DNA of 64,000 bases, from assembly GCF_011308835.1 (NCBI RefSeq), contig NZ_JAAOHY010000001.1:806001-870000 (forward strand), read 5' to 3'. Both the position numbers and the translations under genes were made by a program. This document shows, piece by piece, positions 39,582 through 47,812 of the stretch. Numbering within the stretch: the first letter of the stretch is position 1; every line of letters begins with the position of its first letter. The notes below the pieces were generated by a model. That model was given only the letters and a program-made list of their open reading frames with translations, searched no databases and was not told the DNA's origin. Source of the stretch: Paracoccus xiamenensis. GTDB taxonomy: Bacteria; Pseudomonadota; Alphaproteobacteria; Rhodobacterales; Rhodobacteraceae.

Positions 39582-40487
39582 ATGACTTCGGCCATGACCA
39601 CGTCGGAACGACGCGGCTATCAGCAGATCTGCGGCCAGAATGGCATGATGATGGTGGTGGCCTGCGACCAACGGGGCGGGATGCGCAAGGTGCTGGCCGA
39701 CACCCCTGACGCACAAGCGCGCATCGACGAGGCGACGCTTGGCGTGGTCAAAGCGGGTGTCGTGCGCAATCTGGCCAACAAGGCCTCATGTGTCTTGCTG
39801 GATGCGGTTTGCGCAGTACCCGGCGTGGTCGATCAGGGCGTGCTGGGACGCGATACCGGGCTGCTGGTGGGGCTTGATGCCTCGGGCTGGGGGACCGATG
39901 CGGCGGGCTATCGCATCTCGCAGCTGGTGCCGGGGGTCGATGCACGCCGCGTGCGCGCGCTTGGCGGGACGGGGGCCAAGCTGATGGTTTATCTGCGCCC
40001 CGACCGGCCCGAGGCGAATGCCGTCAATCTGGGCATCATTCGCGACTGCATCGCCGATTTCGGTGCCGAAGACCTGTTGCTGGTGGTGGAAATCCTGACT
40101 TACCAGTTGGAAGGGGAAAGTGATGACGATTACCGCGCGGCCTTTCCGGGGCTGATCGTCGAAAGCGCCCGCATCGCGGTCGGGCTGGGGGCGAAAGTGC
40201 TGAAGCTGCCCTATCCCGGCACGCCAGAGGCATGCGCCGCGATTTCCGACATTTGCGGCAGCGTGCCTTGGGCAGTGCTGTCGGCAGGGGTGGATCATGC
40301 CACCTTCATCGGCCAGGTCGAAACGGCGATGCAGAACGGGGCTTCCGGTGTGATCGCGGGCCGGGCATTGTGGAAGGACTGCATCTCGCTGGATGCGGAG
40401 ATTCAGCGGGACAGGCTGGAAACCATCGCCAGCGCAAGGCTGAGGGAAATTCAGGGCGTCTTGGACAGATATGCGGGAAGGGCCTGA
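39582..40487 (+). CDS. Class I aldolase, LacD/YihT-like
   Basis: An aldolase of 301 residues in the LacD/YihT branch of class I aldolases. The match to YihT is clear at the start (MMMVVACDQRGGMRKVL) and in WAVLSAGVDHATFIGQVETA and GASGVIAGRALWKD. The Schiff-base lysine is the second K of AKVLKLPYPG. LacD cleaves tagatose 1,6-bisphosphate and YihT cleaves 6-deoxy-6-sulfofructose 1-phosphate, both giving DHAP; this enzyme's substrate is unknown. No sulfoglycosidase or sulfolactaldehyde enzyme is nearby, so a sulfosugar is not supported. It is first in the operon that runs to 46320 and overlaps the ROK gene. Confidence 0.8.
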   Translation: MTSAMTTSERRGYQQICGQNGMMMVVACDQRGGMRKVLADTPDAQARIDEATLGVVKAGVVRNLANKASCVLLDAVCAVPGVVDQGVLGRDTGLLVGLDASGWGTDAAGYRISQLVPGVDARRVRALGGTGAKLMVYLRPDRPEANAVNLGIIRDCIADFGAEDLLLVVEILTYQLEGESDDDYRAAFPGLIVESARIAVGLGAKVLKLPYPGTPEACAAISDICGSVPWAVLSAGVDHATFIGQVETAMQNGASGVIAGRALWKDCISLDAEIQRDRLETIASARLREIQGVLDRYAGRA

Positions 40488-41370
40488 AAACACGCTTGGG
40501 GTGGATGTCGGCGGCACCCATATCCGCGTCGCCCGGATCGCGCGCGACGGAACCATGCATGGCTGCGTGATCGAAGCGGTGCGGCACGACCGCGCCGGGT
40601 TTTCCGCCCAGCTTCTGCGATTGATCGACGATCTGCGCGATCCGGGCAGCGTGGCGGTCGGTATCGGCATTCCCGGCCGGGTCGAGGGCGCGACCCAGCG
40701 GATCCTGTCGGCGGGCTATCTGGACATTGCCGGGCTGGACCTGCCGCGCCTGATCGCCGACCATGCCGGCCTGCCCGCCCGTGTCGAAAACGATGCCACC
40801 ATGGCGCTGATTGCCGAGGCCGCGCTGTCAGGCCATGGCGTCTCGGGGTTGATCCTGATGGTCACCATCGGCACCGGGATCGGTGGTGCCGCGCTGCTGG
40901 ACGGTAGGCCGTGGCACGGTGGCGGCATTGCCGGACAGTTCGGCCATATCGTCGTCGAAGCGGATGGGCCCGCCTGCAAATGCGGCCGGCGCGGCTGTGT
41001 CGAGACGCTGAGCTCTGGCACCGCGCTTGGAAGGCTGATCGCGGGCGAGGACTTGCCGCCGGACACTCGGGCAGCAGCTCTTCTTGCGCGGGCTGAGGCA
41101 GGCGATCCGGTCGCGTCCGCGGTGCTGGCGGACTGGGCCGAACCCCTGCGCCGGGCGCTGGAAACGCTGGTCGCGGTCGCCGATCCGAAGCTGATCGTGA
41201 TCGGTGGCGGGGTCGGCGCTGAAATGGTCGCGGCGTTGGCACGTCTGCCGGCGGGTGGGGGCTGGTTCGGCCTGCCGGTCACCGCCGCGCGGCTGGGCGA
41301 TAATGCAGGCGTAATCGGCGCCGGGCTGGCGGCCATTCCGGCGCCGGAACATCAGGCGAGGACGGCATGA
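40471..41370 (+). CDS. ROK-family sugar kinase
   Basis: A ROK protein of 299 residues without a DNA-binding domain, hence a kinase rather than a repressor. It has the ATP loop GVDVGGTHIR (10-19), END at about residue 108 (the catalytic Asp region), TIGTGIGGAAL, and the zinc-binding signature GHI...C-K-C-G-R-R-G-C-VE. It would phosphorylate a hexose or N-acyl hexose, usually at C6. The start at 40471 overlaps the aldolase end by 17 bases; no other start keeps the first beta strand. It overlaps the next gene by 4 bases. Confidence 0.88.
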   Translation: MREGPENTLGVDVGGTHIRVARIARDGTMHGCVIEAVRHDRAGFSAQLLRLIDDLRDPGSVAVGIGIPGRVEGATQRILSAGYLDIAGLDLPRLIADHAGLPARVENDATMALIAEAALSGHGVSGLILMVTIGTGIGGAALLDGRPWHGGGIAGQFGHIVVEADGPACKCGRRGCVETLSSGTALGRLIAGEDLPPDTRAAALLARAEAGDPVASAVLADWAEPLRRALETLVAVADPKLIVIGGGVGAEMVAALARLPAGGGWFGLPVTAARLGDNAGVIGAGLAAIPAPEHQARTA

Positions 41371-41924
41371 AGCGCGTGGTGCTGGTCAACGGGGTGCCGG
41401 CCAGCGGCAAGTCCACCGTGGCCCGCATGTTGGTACGCGCATTGGTGGCAGAGGGCATGGCGGTGGTGCCGCTGGGTCTCGACACCGTGAAGGAAGGGCT
41501 TTTCGCCCAGATTGGCACCGGAGACCGAGATCACAACCGGATGCTCGGCCGCGCCAGCTATCACGCGATATTCAACCTGGTCGCAGGATTTTCGGACGGG
41601 ATTCTGCCGGTGATCGATGCCTGGCACGGCTTTCAGCCCGAAAGCGTGCTGCGCGACCACCTGGCCCGTGCAGGTGCTGCGCGTGTGGTGGAAATCTGGG
41701 TTCGGGTGGATCCGGCCGAGGCCGCGCGCCGCTATCGCGCCCGCGCCTGCCGTCGGCATTCGGGCCATCTGCCCGCCAGCTATGCCGAGGAACTGGCCGA
41801 ACTGGCCGCGCGCGCCCGGCCCATCGCGCTGGGTCCGGTGATCGAAGTCGAAGGCGCGGGCGCGCCGCAGGGCGATCTGGCCGCGCAGGTGCTTGCGGCG
41901 CTTCGGGAAGGCGAGACGGGATAG
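41367..41924 (+). CDS. P-loop kinase-like ATPase in the sugar operon
   Basis: A protein of 185 residues in the AAA/gluconokinase-like P-loop group: Walker A GVPASGKST (9-17), a substrate region around LGLDTVKEGLFAQIG, a central VIDAWHGF, and a lid-like RYRARACRRHSGHLP. No known family is certain. Chloramphenicol phosphotransferase-like and gluconokinase-like kinases share this layout. It begins in an ATGA overlap with the ROK kinase gene, which suggests a joint task. It would be the second small-molecule kinase in this operon. Confidence 0.65.
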   Translation: MKRVVLVNGVPASGKSTVARMLVRALVAEGMAVVPLGLDTVKEGLFAQIGTGDRDHNRMLGRASYHAIFNLVAGFSDGILPVIDAWHGFQPESVLRDHLARAGAARVVEIWVRVDPAEAARRYRARACRRHSGHLPASYAEELAELAARARPIALGPVIEVEGAGAPQGDLAAQVLAALREGETG

Positions 41925-41947
41925 AAACCTTATTCGGGGAGGGAAGC

Positions 41948-42676
41948 ATGGCAGATTACGACAAGGGTGCGATCCTGGTCACCGGCGCCAGCGGCGGCAT
42001 CGGCGGCGCGACCGTGCGCCTGCTGTGCCAGAAGGGGGCCGATGTGATTGCCGCGGGCCAGAACGCCGGCAAGCTGGACGCCCTCGCGGCCGATACGGGC
42101 TGCCGGGCGCTGCCCTTCGATCTGACCAGCGAAGACAGCGTGAAGGATGCGCTTGACGGGTTGGACCTGTGGGGCGTCGTCAATTGCGGCGGCTTCGGCG
42201 GCGAGATCGCGACGCCCATGGACACCGATATCGACGTTTTCGACAAGGTGATCGCGATCAATGCACGCGGTGCGCTGCTGGTGACGAAATACGCCGCCGC
42301 CAGCATGATCCGGCTGGGGAAGGGCGGGGCCATCGTCAATGTCTCCAGCCAGGCCTCGCTGGTCGCGCTGAAGGGGCATGTCAGCTATGGTGCATCCAAG
42401 GGGGCGCTGGATAACATCACCAAGGTCTCGGCGCTGGAACTGGGGCCGCATGGGATCCGAGTGAACAGCGTGCATCCGACGGTGGTGATGACGCCGATGT
42501 CCGCCTGGTATTGGGGCCGCCCGGAAATCGAGGGCCCATTCCTTGCCCAGATGCCGCTGGGTCGTTGGGCCACCGAGGAGGAGATTGCCGCCCCCATCGC
42601 CTTCCTGCTGTCGGATGGGGCATCGATGATCTCGGGCGCGGCGCTGCCAATTGATGGCGGTTTCACAGCAGTTTGA
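41948..42676 (+). CDS. Short-chain dehydrogenase, L-xylulose-reductase-like
   Basis: An SDR of 242 residues with TGASGGIG near the start and YGASK at the active site. The segments AIVNVSSQASLVAL, VSALELGPHGIRVNSVHPTVVMTPM and LPIDGGF match dicarbonyl/L-xylulose reductases closely. That family reduces L-xylulose to xylitol and also other diketones. The usual NNAG is changed to NCGG, which is uncommon in active SDRs. GGGAGGG precedes the ATG. It lies between kinase and aldolase genes, so a ketose/polyol exchange fits. Confidence 0.8.
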   Translation: MADYDKGAILVTGASGGIGGATVRLLCQKGADVIAAGQNAGKLDALAADTGCRALPFDLTSEDSVKDALDGLDLWGVVNCGGFGGEIATPMDTDIDVFDKVIAINARGALLVTKYAAASMIRLGKGGAIVNVSSQASLVALKGHVSYGASKGALDNITKVSALELGPHGIRVNSVHPTVVMTPMSAWYWGRPEIEGPFLAQMPLGRWATEEEIAAPIAFLLSDGASMISGAALPIDGGFTAV

Positions 42677-42701
42677 TTTCGGTGGTTTGAAGGAGAGCAA
42701 G

Positions 42702-43526
42702 ATGAAACAAGCACGGATGATGCGCCTGTTCGGCACCTCGGGGAACTGTTTCGACGTGGCGATCGACCACGGCATGTTCAACGAAAAGACCTTTCTGGGC
42801 GGGATCGAGGATATGCGCCAGGCGATTGAGGTCGTGGCCTCGGCCCGGCCCGACGCGATTCAGCTGCCGCCCGGCACCGCGCCGATCCTGCAATCGCGCC
42901 CCGGCAAGGACCGCCCGGCGCTGGTGTTGCGCACCGATATTGCGAATGTCTATGGCACGCCCTTGCCGCGCAAGCTTTTCTCCGAGGTCATAGACCGCGC
43001 CGTGGAACAGGCGGTCCGGCTGGACGCGGCCTGCGCGGTGGTCAACCTGCTGATGCTGCCCGATGAGCCTGAGGTCTACGAGGCCTGCATCCGCAACATC
43101 AACCGCCTGAAACCCGCCTGCGACGATGCCGGCATGCCGCTGATGATCGAGCCGCTGGTGATGCAGGACAACTCCAAGGGCGGCTATATGGTAGACGGCA
43201 ATATCGACAAGATCCTGCCGCTGGTCAGGCAGGCGGTCGAGCTGGGTGCGGACATCATCAAGGCCGATCCCTGCGACGACCCGCAGGAATACAGCCGCGT
43301 TATCCAGATCGCCCAAGGGGTGCCGGTGCTGGTGCGCGGGGGCGGCAAGGTCTCTGACGAAGAAATCCTGTCGCGAACCAGGGTGCTGATGGAACAGGGC
43401 GCGCGCGGCATCGTTTACGGTCGCAACGTCATCCACCACCAGAACCCGGCGGGCATGACCGCGGCGCTGATGGCGATTGTCCATGACGGCGCCAGCGTCG
43501 ATGACGCCATGGCAAAGCTGAGCTAG
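42702..43526 (+). CDS. Class I aldolase, DhnA/LsrF-like
   Basis: The 274-residue protein belongs to the DeoC/LacD/DhnA superfamily (PF01791). The core strands are VAIDHGMF (near 17-24), AIQLPPGTA, MPLMIEPLVM and ADIIKADPCDD, whose lysine should form the Schiff base, followed by VPVLVRGGGKVSD and GARGIVYGRNV, the phosphate-binding loops. DhnA-type enzymes act as fructose-bisphosphate aldolases, and LsrF acts as a thiolase on an autoinducer product. This is the second class I aldolase in the operon, so the pathway may cleave two intermediates. AAGGAGAG precedes the ATG at 42702. Confidence 0.8.
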   Translation: MKQARMMRLFGTSGNCFDVAIDHGMFNEKTFLGGIEDMRQAIEVVASARPDAIQLPPGTAPILQSRPGKDRPALVLRTDIANVYGTPLPRKLFSEVIDRAVEQAVRLDAACAVVNLLMLPDEPEVYEACIRNINRLKPACDDAGMPLMIEPLVMQDNSKGGYMVDGNIDKILPLVRQAVELGADIIKADPCDDPQEYSRVIQIAQGVPVLVRGGGKVSDEEILSRTRVLMEQGARGIVYGRNVIHHQNPAGMTAALMAIVHDGASVDDAMAKLS

Positions 43527-43529
43527 GCG

Positions 43530-44675
43530 ATGCGCAGGATCAATTTCGGCATTATCGGCTGCGGTTTGATGGGGCGCGAATTCGCCTCGGCCGCTGCGCG
43601 CTGGATGCATCTGACCGACATGCCCGCCCGGCCCGAAATCGTCGCCGTCTGCGACACCAACCCGGCGCTGATGGGCTGGTATACCGACAATCTGCCCCAT
43701 GTCGGGCAGACGACGAACGACTACCGCGAGCTGCTGGACAACCCGGATGTCGAGGCGGTCTATTGCGCCGTCCCCCATGTCCTGCACGCAGAGATCTATC
43801 CCCAGATCATCGCCTCGGGCAAGGCGCTGCTGGGGGAAAAGCCCTTCGGGATGGACCGCGCCCAGAATGCCGCGATCATGGCGGCATTGCGGGACGGGCC
43901 GGGGCAGTTGGTGCGTTGTTCCTCGGAAATGCCGTTCTATCCGGGTGCGCAAAGGGTGATCGACTTTGTGCGTTCGGGCGCGCTTGGCGATATTCTGGAG
44001 GTCGAATGCGCCTTTCTGCATTCCTCCGACATCAACCCCGACAAGCCGATCAACTGGAAGCGCGTGGTTGGCGTGAACGGCGAATATGGCTGCATGGGCG
44101 ATCTGGGGATGCATGTCTGCCATGTGCCGCTGCGCCTTGGCTGGCGTCCGCGGACGGTCAGCGCCAGCCTTGTCAAACGGGTGACGACGCGCCCCGACGG
44201 CAAGGGCAACCGCGTCCCCTGCGAGACCTGGGACAATGCCACCATCACCGGCATGGTGGGCGAGGGCGCAGATGCCTTTCCGCTGGTCTTGAAGACCTGG
44301 CGGATCGCGCCGGGGGAATCGAACACCTGGTCGATCCGGGTGCTGGGGATGCACGGCTCGGCCGAGTTTTCGACCAAGAATCCCCGGCAATGGCGCTTCA
44401 TGCGATACGAACCGGGCGGGTCGCAGACCTGGCAGGTCGAGGATCTGGGCTATCAGTCGCTGTTCCCGGCCATCACCGGCGGCATTTTTGAGTTCGGCTT
44501 TACGGACGCGATCCAGCAGATGTGGGCGGCATTCGTCGATGAACTGGCCGGCGGCGATGCGCGCGGCTTCACCTGTGCCACGCCCGAAGAAGCCGCCGCC
44601 CATCACGCCATTCTGACCGCCGCCCTGACCGCCGGCAAGGAAGGCCGCGTGGTCGAAGTGGAGTATCCCCGATGA
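43530..44675 (+). CDS. Gfo/Idh/MocA-family oxidoreductase
   Basis: An NAD(P)-dependent sugar dehydrogenase of 381 residues. The Rossmann loop is GIIGCGLMGREF (5-16), and the EKPFG motif with catalytic lysine is near residue 110. The C-terminal beta-sheet domain has HSSDINPDKPINWKR and GDLGMHVCHVP. Members oxidise inositols, glucose, 1,5-anhydrofructose and other sugars. Its long GMHGSAEFSTKNPR region is typical of sugar dehydrogenases rather than of biliverdin reductases. The substrate cannot be read off. Its end overlaps the lyxose isomerase gene by 4 bases. Confidence 0.87.
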   Translation: MRRINFGIIGCGLMGREFASAAARWMHLTDMPARPEIVAVCDTNPALMGWYTDNLPHVGQTTNDYRELLDNPDVEAVYCAVPHVLHAEIYPQIIASGKALLGEKPFGMDRAQNAAIMAALRDGPGQLVRCSSEMPFYPGAQRVIDFVRSGALGDILEVECAFLHSSDINPDKPINWKRVVGVNGEYGCMGDLGMHVCHVPLRLGWRPRTVSASLVKRVTTRPDGKGNRVPCETWDNATITGMVGEGADAFPLVLKTWRIAPGESNTWSIRVLGMHGSAEFSTKNPRQWRFMRYEPGGSQTWQVEDLGYQSLFPAITGGIFEFGFTDAIQQMWAAFVDELAGGDARGFTCATPEEAAAHHAILTAALTAGKEGRVVEVEYPR

Positions 44676-45340
44676 AACGTTCACAGATCAACGCCGCCAT
44701 CCGTCAGGCCGAAGAAATGCTGGCCGCCCATGGCTGGGCCGTCCCCGATTTCGCCCGCTGGACGCCGCAGGACCACAGCCGCCATGCCGCACGCAGCCGC
44801 TGGCTGTCGGAACGCCAGATCGGCTGGGATGTAACCGATTTCGGATCAGGCGATTTTGCGGCGCGGGGGCTGGTGCTGCTGTGCACCCGCAACGGTATCT
44901 TCGGCTCGCCGGGCGAACGGCCCTATGCCGAGAAGCTGTTGTTTGCCGGCGTCGGGCAGGAAACCCCTTACCACGCGCATCGCATGAAGCTGGAAGACAT
45001 CATCCTGCGCGCCGGCGGCACGCTGTGCATCGAATTCACCCCCGAAGGCGCGGAGGTGCCCCAAAGCGGCGAGCCGGTCCCCGACACCATCCGCATCGAC
45101 GGCGCCGAGCACCCTGCTTATGGCCGCGTCCACCGGCTGGAAGCAGGCCAAGGCGTCACCGTCCCACGCGGCATGCAGCATCGCTTCTGGGCCGAAGGTG
45201 CGCCCGCCTTTGTTGCCGAGGTCAGCCAGTGTAACGACGACCACGCCGACAACTTCTTTCTGGAGCCGATCGGCCGGTTTTCTCAGATAGACGAGGACGA
45301 ACCGCCTTACCGCCTGCTGTGGAACGAGGGCGGAACGTGA
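44672..45340 (+). CDS. D-lyxose isomerase-like cupin
   Basis: A cupin of 222 residues in the D-lyxose ketol-isomerase family (E. coli z5688-type, DUF1498). Metal ligands are visible as H101-x-H103 and E108 in PYHAHRMKLED and H170 in RGMQHRFW. The family interconverts D-lyxose with D-xylulose and D-mannose with D-fructose. It is encoded between the Gfo/Idh/MocA gene and a PfkB kinase gene, with 4-base overlaps on both sides (ATGA and GTGA). That suggests isomerisation followed by phosphorylation. Confidence 0.88.
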   Translation: MKRSQINAAIRQAEEMLAAHGWAVPDFARWTPQDHSRHAARSRWLSERQIGWDVTDFGSGDFAARGLVLLCTRNGIFGSPGERPYAEKLLFAGVGQETPYHAHRMKLEDIILRAGGTLCIEFTPEGAEVPQSGEPVPDTIRIDGAEHPAYGRVHRLEAGQGVTVPRGMQHRFWAEGAPAFVAEVSQCNDDHADNFFLEPIGRFSQIDEDEPPYRLLWNEGGT

Positions 45341-46320
45341 CGCGGCGCGGGATTGCCTGTGTCGGGAACTGGATCCTCGACATCGTCCATGACATCCCGG
45401 CATGGCCGGAAAAATCGGACCTCGTCCAGATCCGGGCGCAGACCAGCGGGCTGGGCGGCGGCCCTGCCAATGTCGCTGCCGGGCTGGCGGCGATGGGGGT
45501 GGATTATCCGCTGGTGCCGGTCGGGCTGGTCGGCGCGCGGGCGCTTGGCGACGGCATGATCGCGATGGCGCAGGCGGCGGGGCTGGATACAGCGCGGATC
45601 GGGCGCACGACGCAGGCCACGACCTCGCAGACGCATGTGATGAACGTGCCGGGCGACAGCCGCACCTTCTTTCACCATACCGGCGCCAATGACCTGCTGG
45701 ACGCAGAGATGATCGATGTGGACGGGCTGGCGGCGATGGGGTTGAAGATCTTCTATCTCGGCTATCTGAACCTACTGGCGCGGCTGGATGCGCCGGGGCC
45801 GGATGGCCGTCCCCGCGCCGCCGGGGTGCTGGCGCGGGCGCGGGCAGGGGGGATGATGACCTGCGTCGATCTGGTGTCATCGCAAAGCGAGGCCTTCCGC
45901 GCCACCGTCTTCGGTTGCCTGCCCGAAATCGACGTGCTGTTCCTGAACGAGATCGAGGCCGCCCGCGCCACCGCCCTGCCGATCACCGGACCCGAGGACG
46001 AAGCCGGCATGATCGCCGCTGCGCACACGCTGATGGCGGGGGGCATCGGCCACGCGGTGATCCTGCATTCGCCCGCGCGCACCATCTGGCTGGAAGGGGC
46101 CGAGGCGCATGTCTTTGTCCCAGAAACGCTGGCACCGGAACGGATCGTCAGCTCGGTCGGGGCGGGGGACGCGCTTGCTGCCGGGGTGATCCATGGCTTG
46201 CACGAAGGTTGGCCGCGCGAGGCCTGCGTTGATCTGGGGCACCGGGCGGCCGCAGCCTGTCTGGGCGGCCAGACCGCGACGGAAGGACTGGGGCGCTTTC
46301 TGCTGGATCCGCCCCGCTGA
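45337..46320 (+). CDS. PfkB-family carbohydrate kinase
   Basis: A ribokinase-fold enzyme of 327 residues with GGGPANVAAGLAAMG (about 41-55) and the catalytic SVGAGDALAAGV near residue 273. It starts with GTG in an overlap with the lyxose isomerase stop, so it probably acts on the isomerase product. Together with the YihT/LacD-type aldolase it gives the sequence isomerise, phosphorylate, cleave. It is the last gene of the rightward operon; a leftward SDR gene ends only 12 bases beyond its stop. Confidence 0.85.
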   Translation: MTRRGIACVGNWILDIVHDIPAWPEKSDLVQIRAQTSGLGGGPANVAAGLAAMGVDYPLVPVGLVGARALGDGMIAMAQAAGLDTARIGRTTQATTSQTHVMNVPGDSRTFFHHTGANDLLDAEMIDVDGLAAMGLKIFYLGYLNLLARLDAPGPDGRPRAAGVLARARAGGMMTCVDLVSSQSEAFRATVFGCLPEIDVLFLNEIEAARATALPITGPEDEAGMIAAAHTLMAGGIGHAVILHSPARTIWLEGAEAHVFVPETLAPERIVSSVGAGDALAAGVIHGLHEGWPREACVDLGHRAAAACLGGQTATEGLGRFLLDPPR

Positions 46321-46332
46321 CCCGGACCGGTG

Positions 46333-47064
46333 TCAGCGAATGGTAAAACCGCCATCGGCGACCAGCGTTTCGCCATTGATGATCCCGGCATCCTCACCGG
46401 CCAGAAACACCGCCGCCGCCGCGATCTCGGACGGTTTGGCGAAGCGGCCGACGGGGATTTCCTGCCGCGCCTTCACGCCCTTCTCGCCCGACCAGCCCAC
46501 CAGCGCCATCGGCGTTTCCACGACCGTCGGCGCGATGGAATTTGCGGTGATCCCGAAACGCGCCCATTCCAGCGCCTGAATTTTCGTCAGCAGGATCAGC
46601 CCCGCCTTGCTGGCCCCGTAAGCCGCATGTTCGTCGATGGCCACCAGCCCCGCCTGTGACGAGATATTGATGATCCGCCCCCGACCCGAGGCCTTCAAAA
46701 ACGGCAGCGCTGCCGCCGCGACCAGCCAGGGCGCGCGCAGATTGATGTTCATGGTCAGATCCCAGGCGGCCAGATCGGCCGTCTCCGCCGGAAAGACCAT
46801 GCCGACACCGGCATTGTTGACCAGCACGTCGATGCCCATCTCGGCCCCGATCCGCGCCACGGTTTCGGCAATCGCCGCCGGATCGCCCAGATCCAGCGAG
46901 TAGGTCCGATTGTCGGGCCCCAGCCGGGCCGCCAGATCGGATGCGTCGCCGATATCCACCAGCGCCAGCCGCGCGCCGGCAGCGGCAAAGCGTTCCGCCA
47001 TCGCCGTGCCGATCCCGCCTGCCGCGCCGGTGATCAAGACGGTCCTGCCGCTCAGATCAGACAT
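46333..47064 (-). CDS. Short-chain dehydrogenase of the altritol/tagatose locus
   Basis: An SDR of 243 residues: TGAAGGIG (12-19), NNAG, the serine in IINISSQAG and Y-x3-K in YGASK, with ALEWARFGITANSIAPTVVETPM resembling the L-xylulose-reductase-like SDR at 41948. It should use a polyol or ketose with NAD(P). It is the last gene of the leftward operon that begins with the ketose 3-epimerase, ten bases after the ribitol-dehydrogenase-like gene. A GAGGGG ribosome site precedes the ATG. Confidence 0.82.
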   Translation of the reverse strand: MSDLSGRTVLITGAAGGIGTAMAERFAAAGARLALVDIGDASDLAARLGPDNRTYSLDLGDPAAIAETVARIGAEMGIDVLVNNAGVGMVFPAETADLAAWDLTMNINLRAPWLVAAAALPFLKASGRGRIINISSQAGLVAIDEHAAYGASKAGLILLTKIQALEWARFGITANSIAPTVVETPMALVGWSGEKGVKARQEIPVGRFAKPSEIAAAAVFLAGEDAGIINGETLVADGGFTIR

Positions 47065-47074
47065 ATGCGGCCCC

Positions 47075-47803
47075 TCAGATGTCGAAATTCGTCGGCAGGA
47101 CGATCATGTCGCGGATGGTGACATTGCGCGGCCGGGTCAGCATGAACATGATCGCGTCAGATACCTCGGTCGGTTCGATCAGGCTGCCGCTGTCCTTGGC
47201 CTTCTTCAGGTTTTCCTCGGGCCAGTCGGCCAGCAAGGCAGACACCACCGGCCCGGGCGAGACCTGGCCCACGCGGATGCCCTTCTTGTTCAGCTGCCGG
47301 CGCATGGTCTGCACAAAGCAGGTGATCGCCCATTTCGAGCCGGAATAGACCGGCTCCCACGGGACGGGGAAATGGCCGGCGACGGAGCAGGTGACGACGA
47401 TGTCGCCGGTCCCGCGTTCGGCCATATGCGGGATGACCCCGTGGACGTTTTTCATCACCGCGTTGACGTTCAGGTTCAGCATCCGGTCGATGGTGGCGGG
47501 ATCGGTTTCATCCAGATCGCCGCCGATATAGGTGCCGGCGTTGCAGTGCAGGATGTCGATATGATCCACCTTTTCAAGGATCTCGGGCACCATCGCATCG
47601 CAGCTTGCCGAGTCCAGCAGGTCCGTCACCTGCGGGATGGCGCGTTCGCCCAGACGTTCGCGCAGCTTTTCCAGCGCCGCGGTATCGCGGTCGACCATGA
47701 CCACAGTGGCGCCCGCGTCCAGCAGCGCCTCGACCGTCGCGAGCCCGATGCCTGAGGCCGCGCCGGTGACCGCCGCAATTTTTCCGTTCAGATCTTCTGC
47801 CAT
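47075..47803 (-). CDS. Ribitol 2-dehydrogenase-like SDR
   Basis: An SDR of 242 residues that matches Klebsiella ribitol dehydrogenase over characteristic blocks: PWEPVYSGSKWAITCFV (active-site Y and K), GPVVSALLADWPEENL, and FMLTRPRNVTIRDMIVLP. The cofactor loop is TGAASGIG (15-22). Ribitol dehydrogenase converts ribitol to D-ribulose, and related enzymes take other pentitols and hexitols. It is a paralogue of the SDR at 33355. Its presence suggests that the locus handles several polyols or that this enzyme has been adapted to a hexitol. Confidence 0.87.
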   Translation of the reverse strand: MAEDLNGKIAAVTGAASGIGLATVEALLDAGATVVMVDRDTAALEKLRERLGERAIPQVTDLLDSASCDAMVPEILEKVDHIDILHCNAGTYIGGDLDETDPATIDRMLNLNVNAVMKNVHGVIPHMAERGTGDIVVTCSVAGHFPVPWEPVYSGSKWAITCFVQTMRRQLNKKGIRVGQVSPGPVVSALLADWPEENLKKAKDSGSLIEPTEVSDAIMFMLTRPRNVTIRDMIVLPTNFDI

Positions 47804-47812
47804 GATTTCCCC

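Noticed and set aside
42663..44684. 673-residue antisense frame under the aldolase and Gfo/Idh/MocA genes
   Set aside because: Same GC-driven shadow. It spans two clear sense genes and their junction, and has no recognisable fold.
39582..46320. Sulfoquinovose (sulfo-EMP) pathway, suggested by the YihT-like aldolase with an isomerase and a PfkB kinase
   Set aside because: There is no GH31 sulfoquinovosidase, no sulfolactaldehyde enzyme and no sulphonate exporter in the window, and LacD-type aldolases share the same motifs. Kept only as a pathway-logic analogy.
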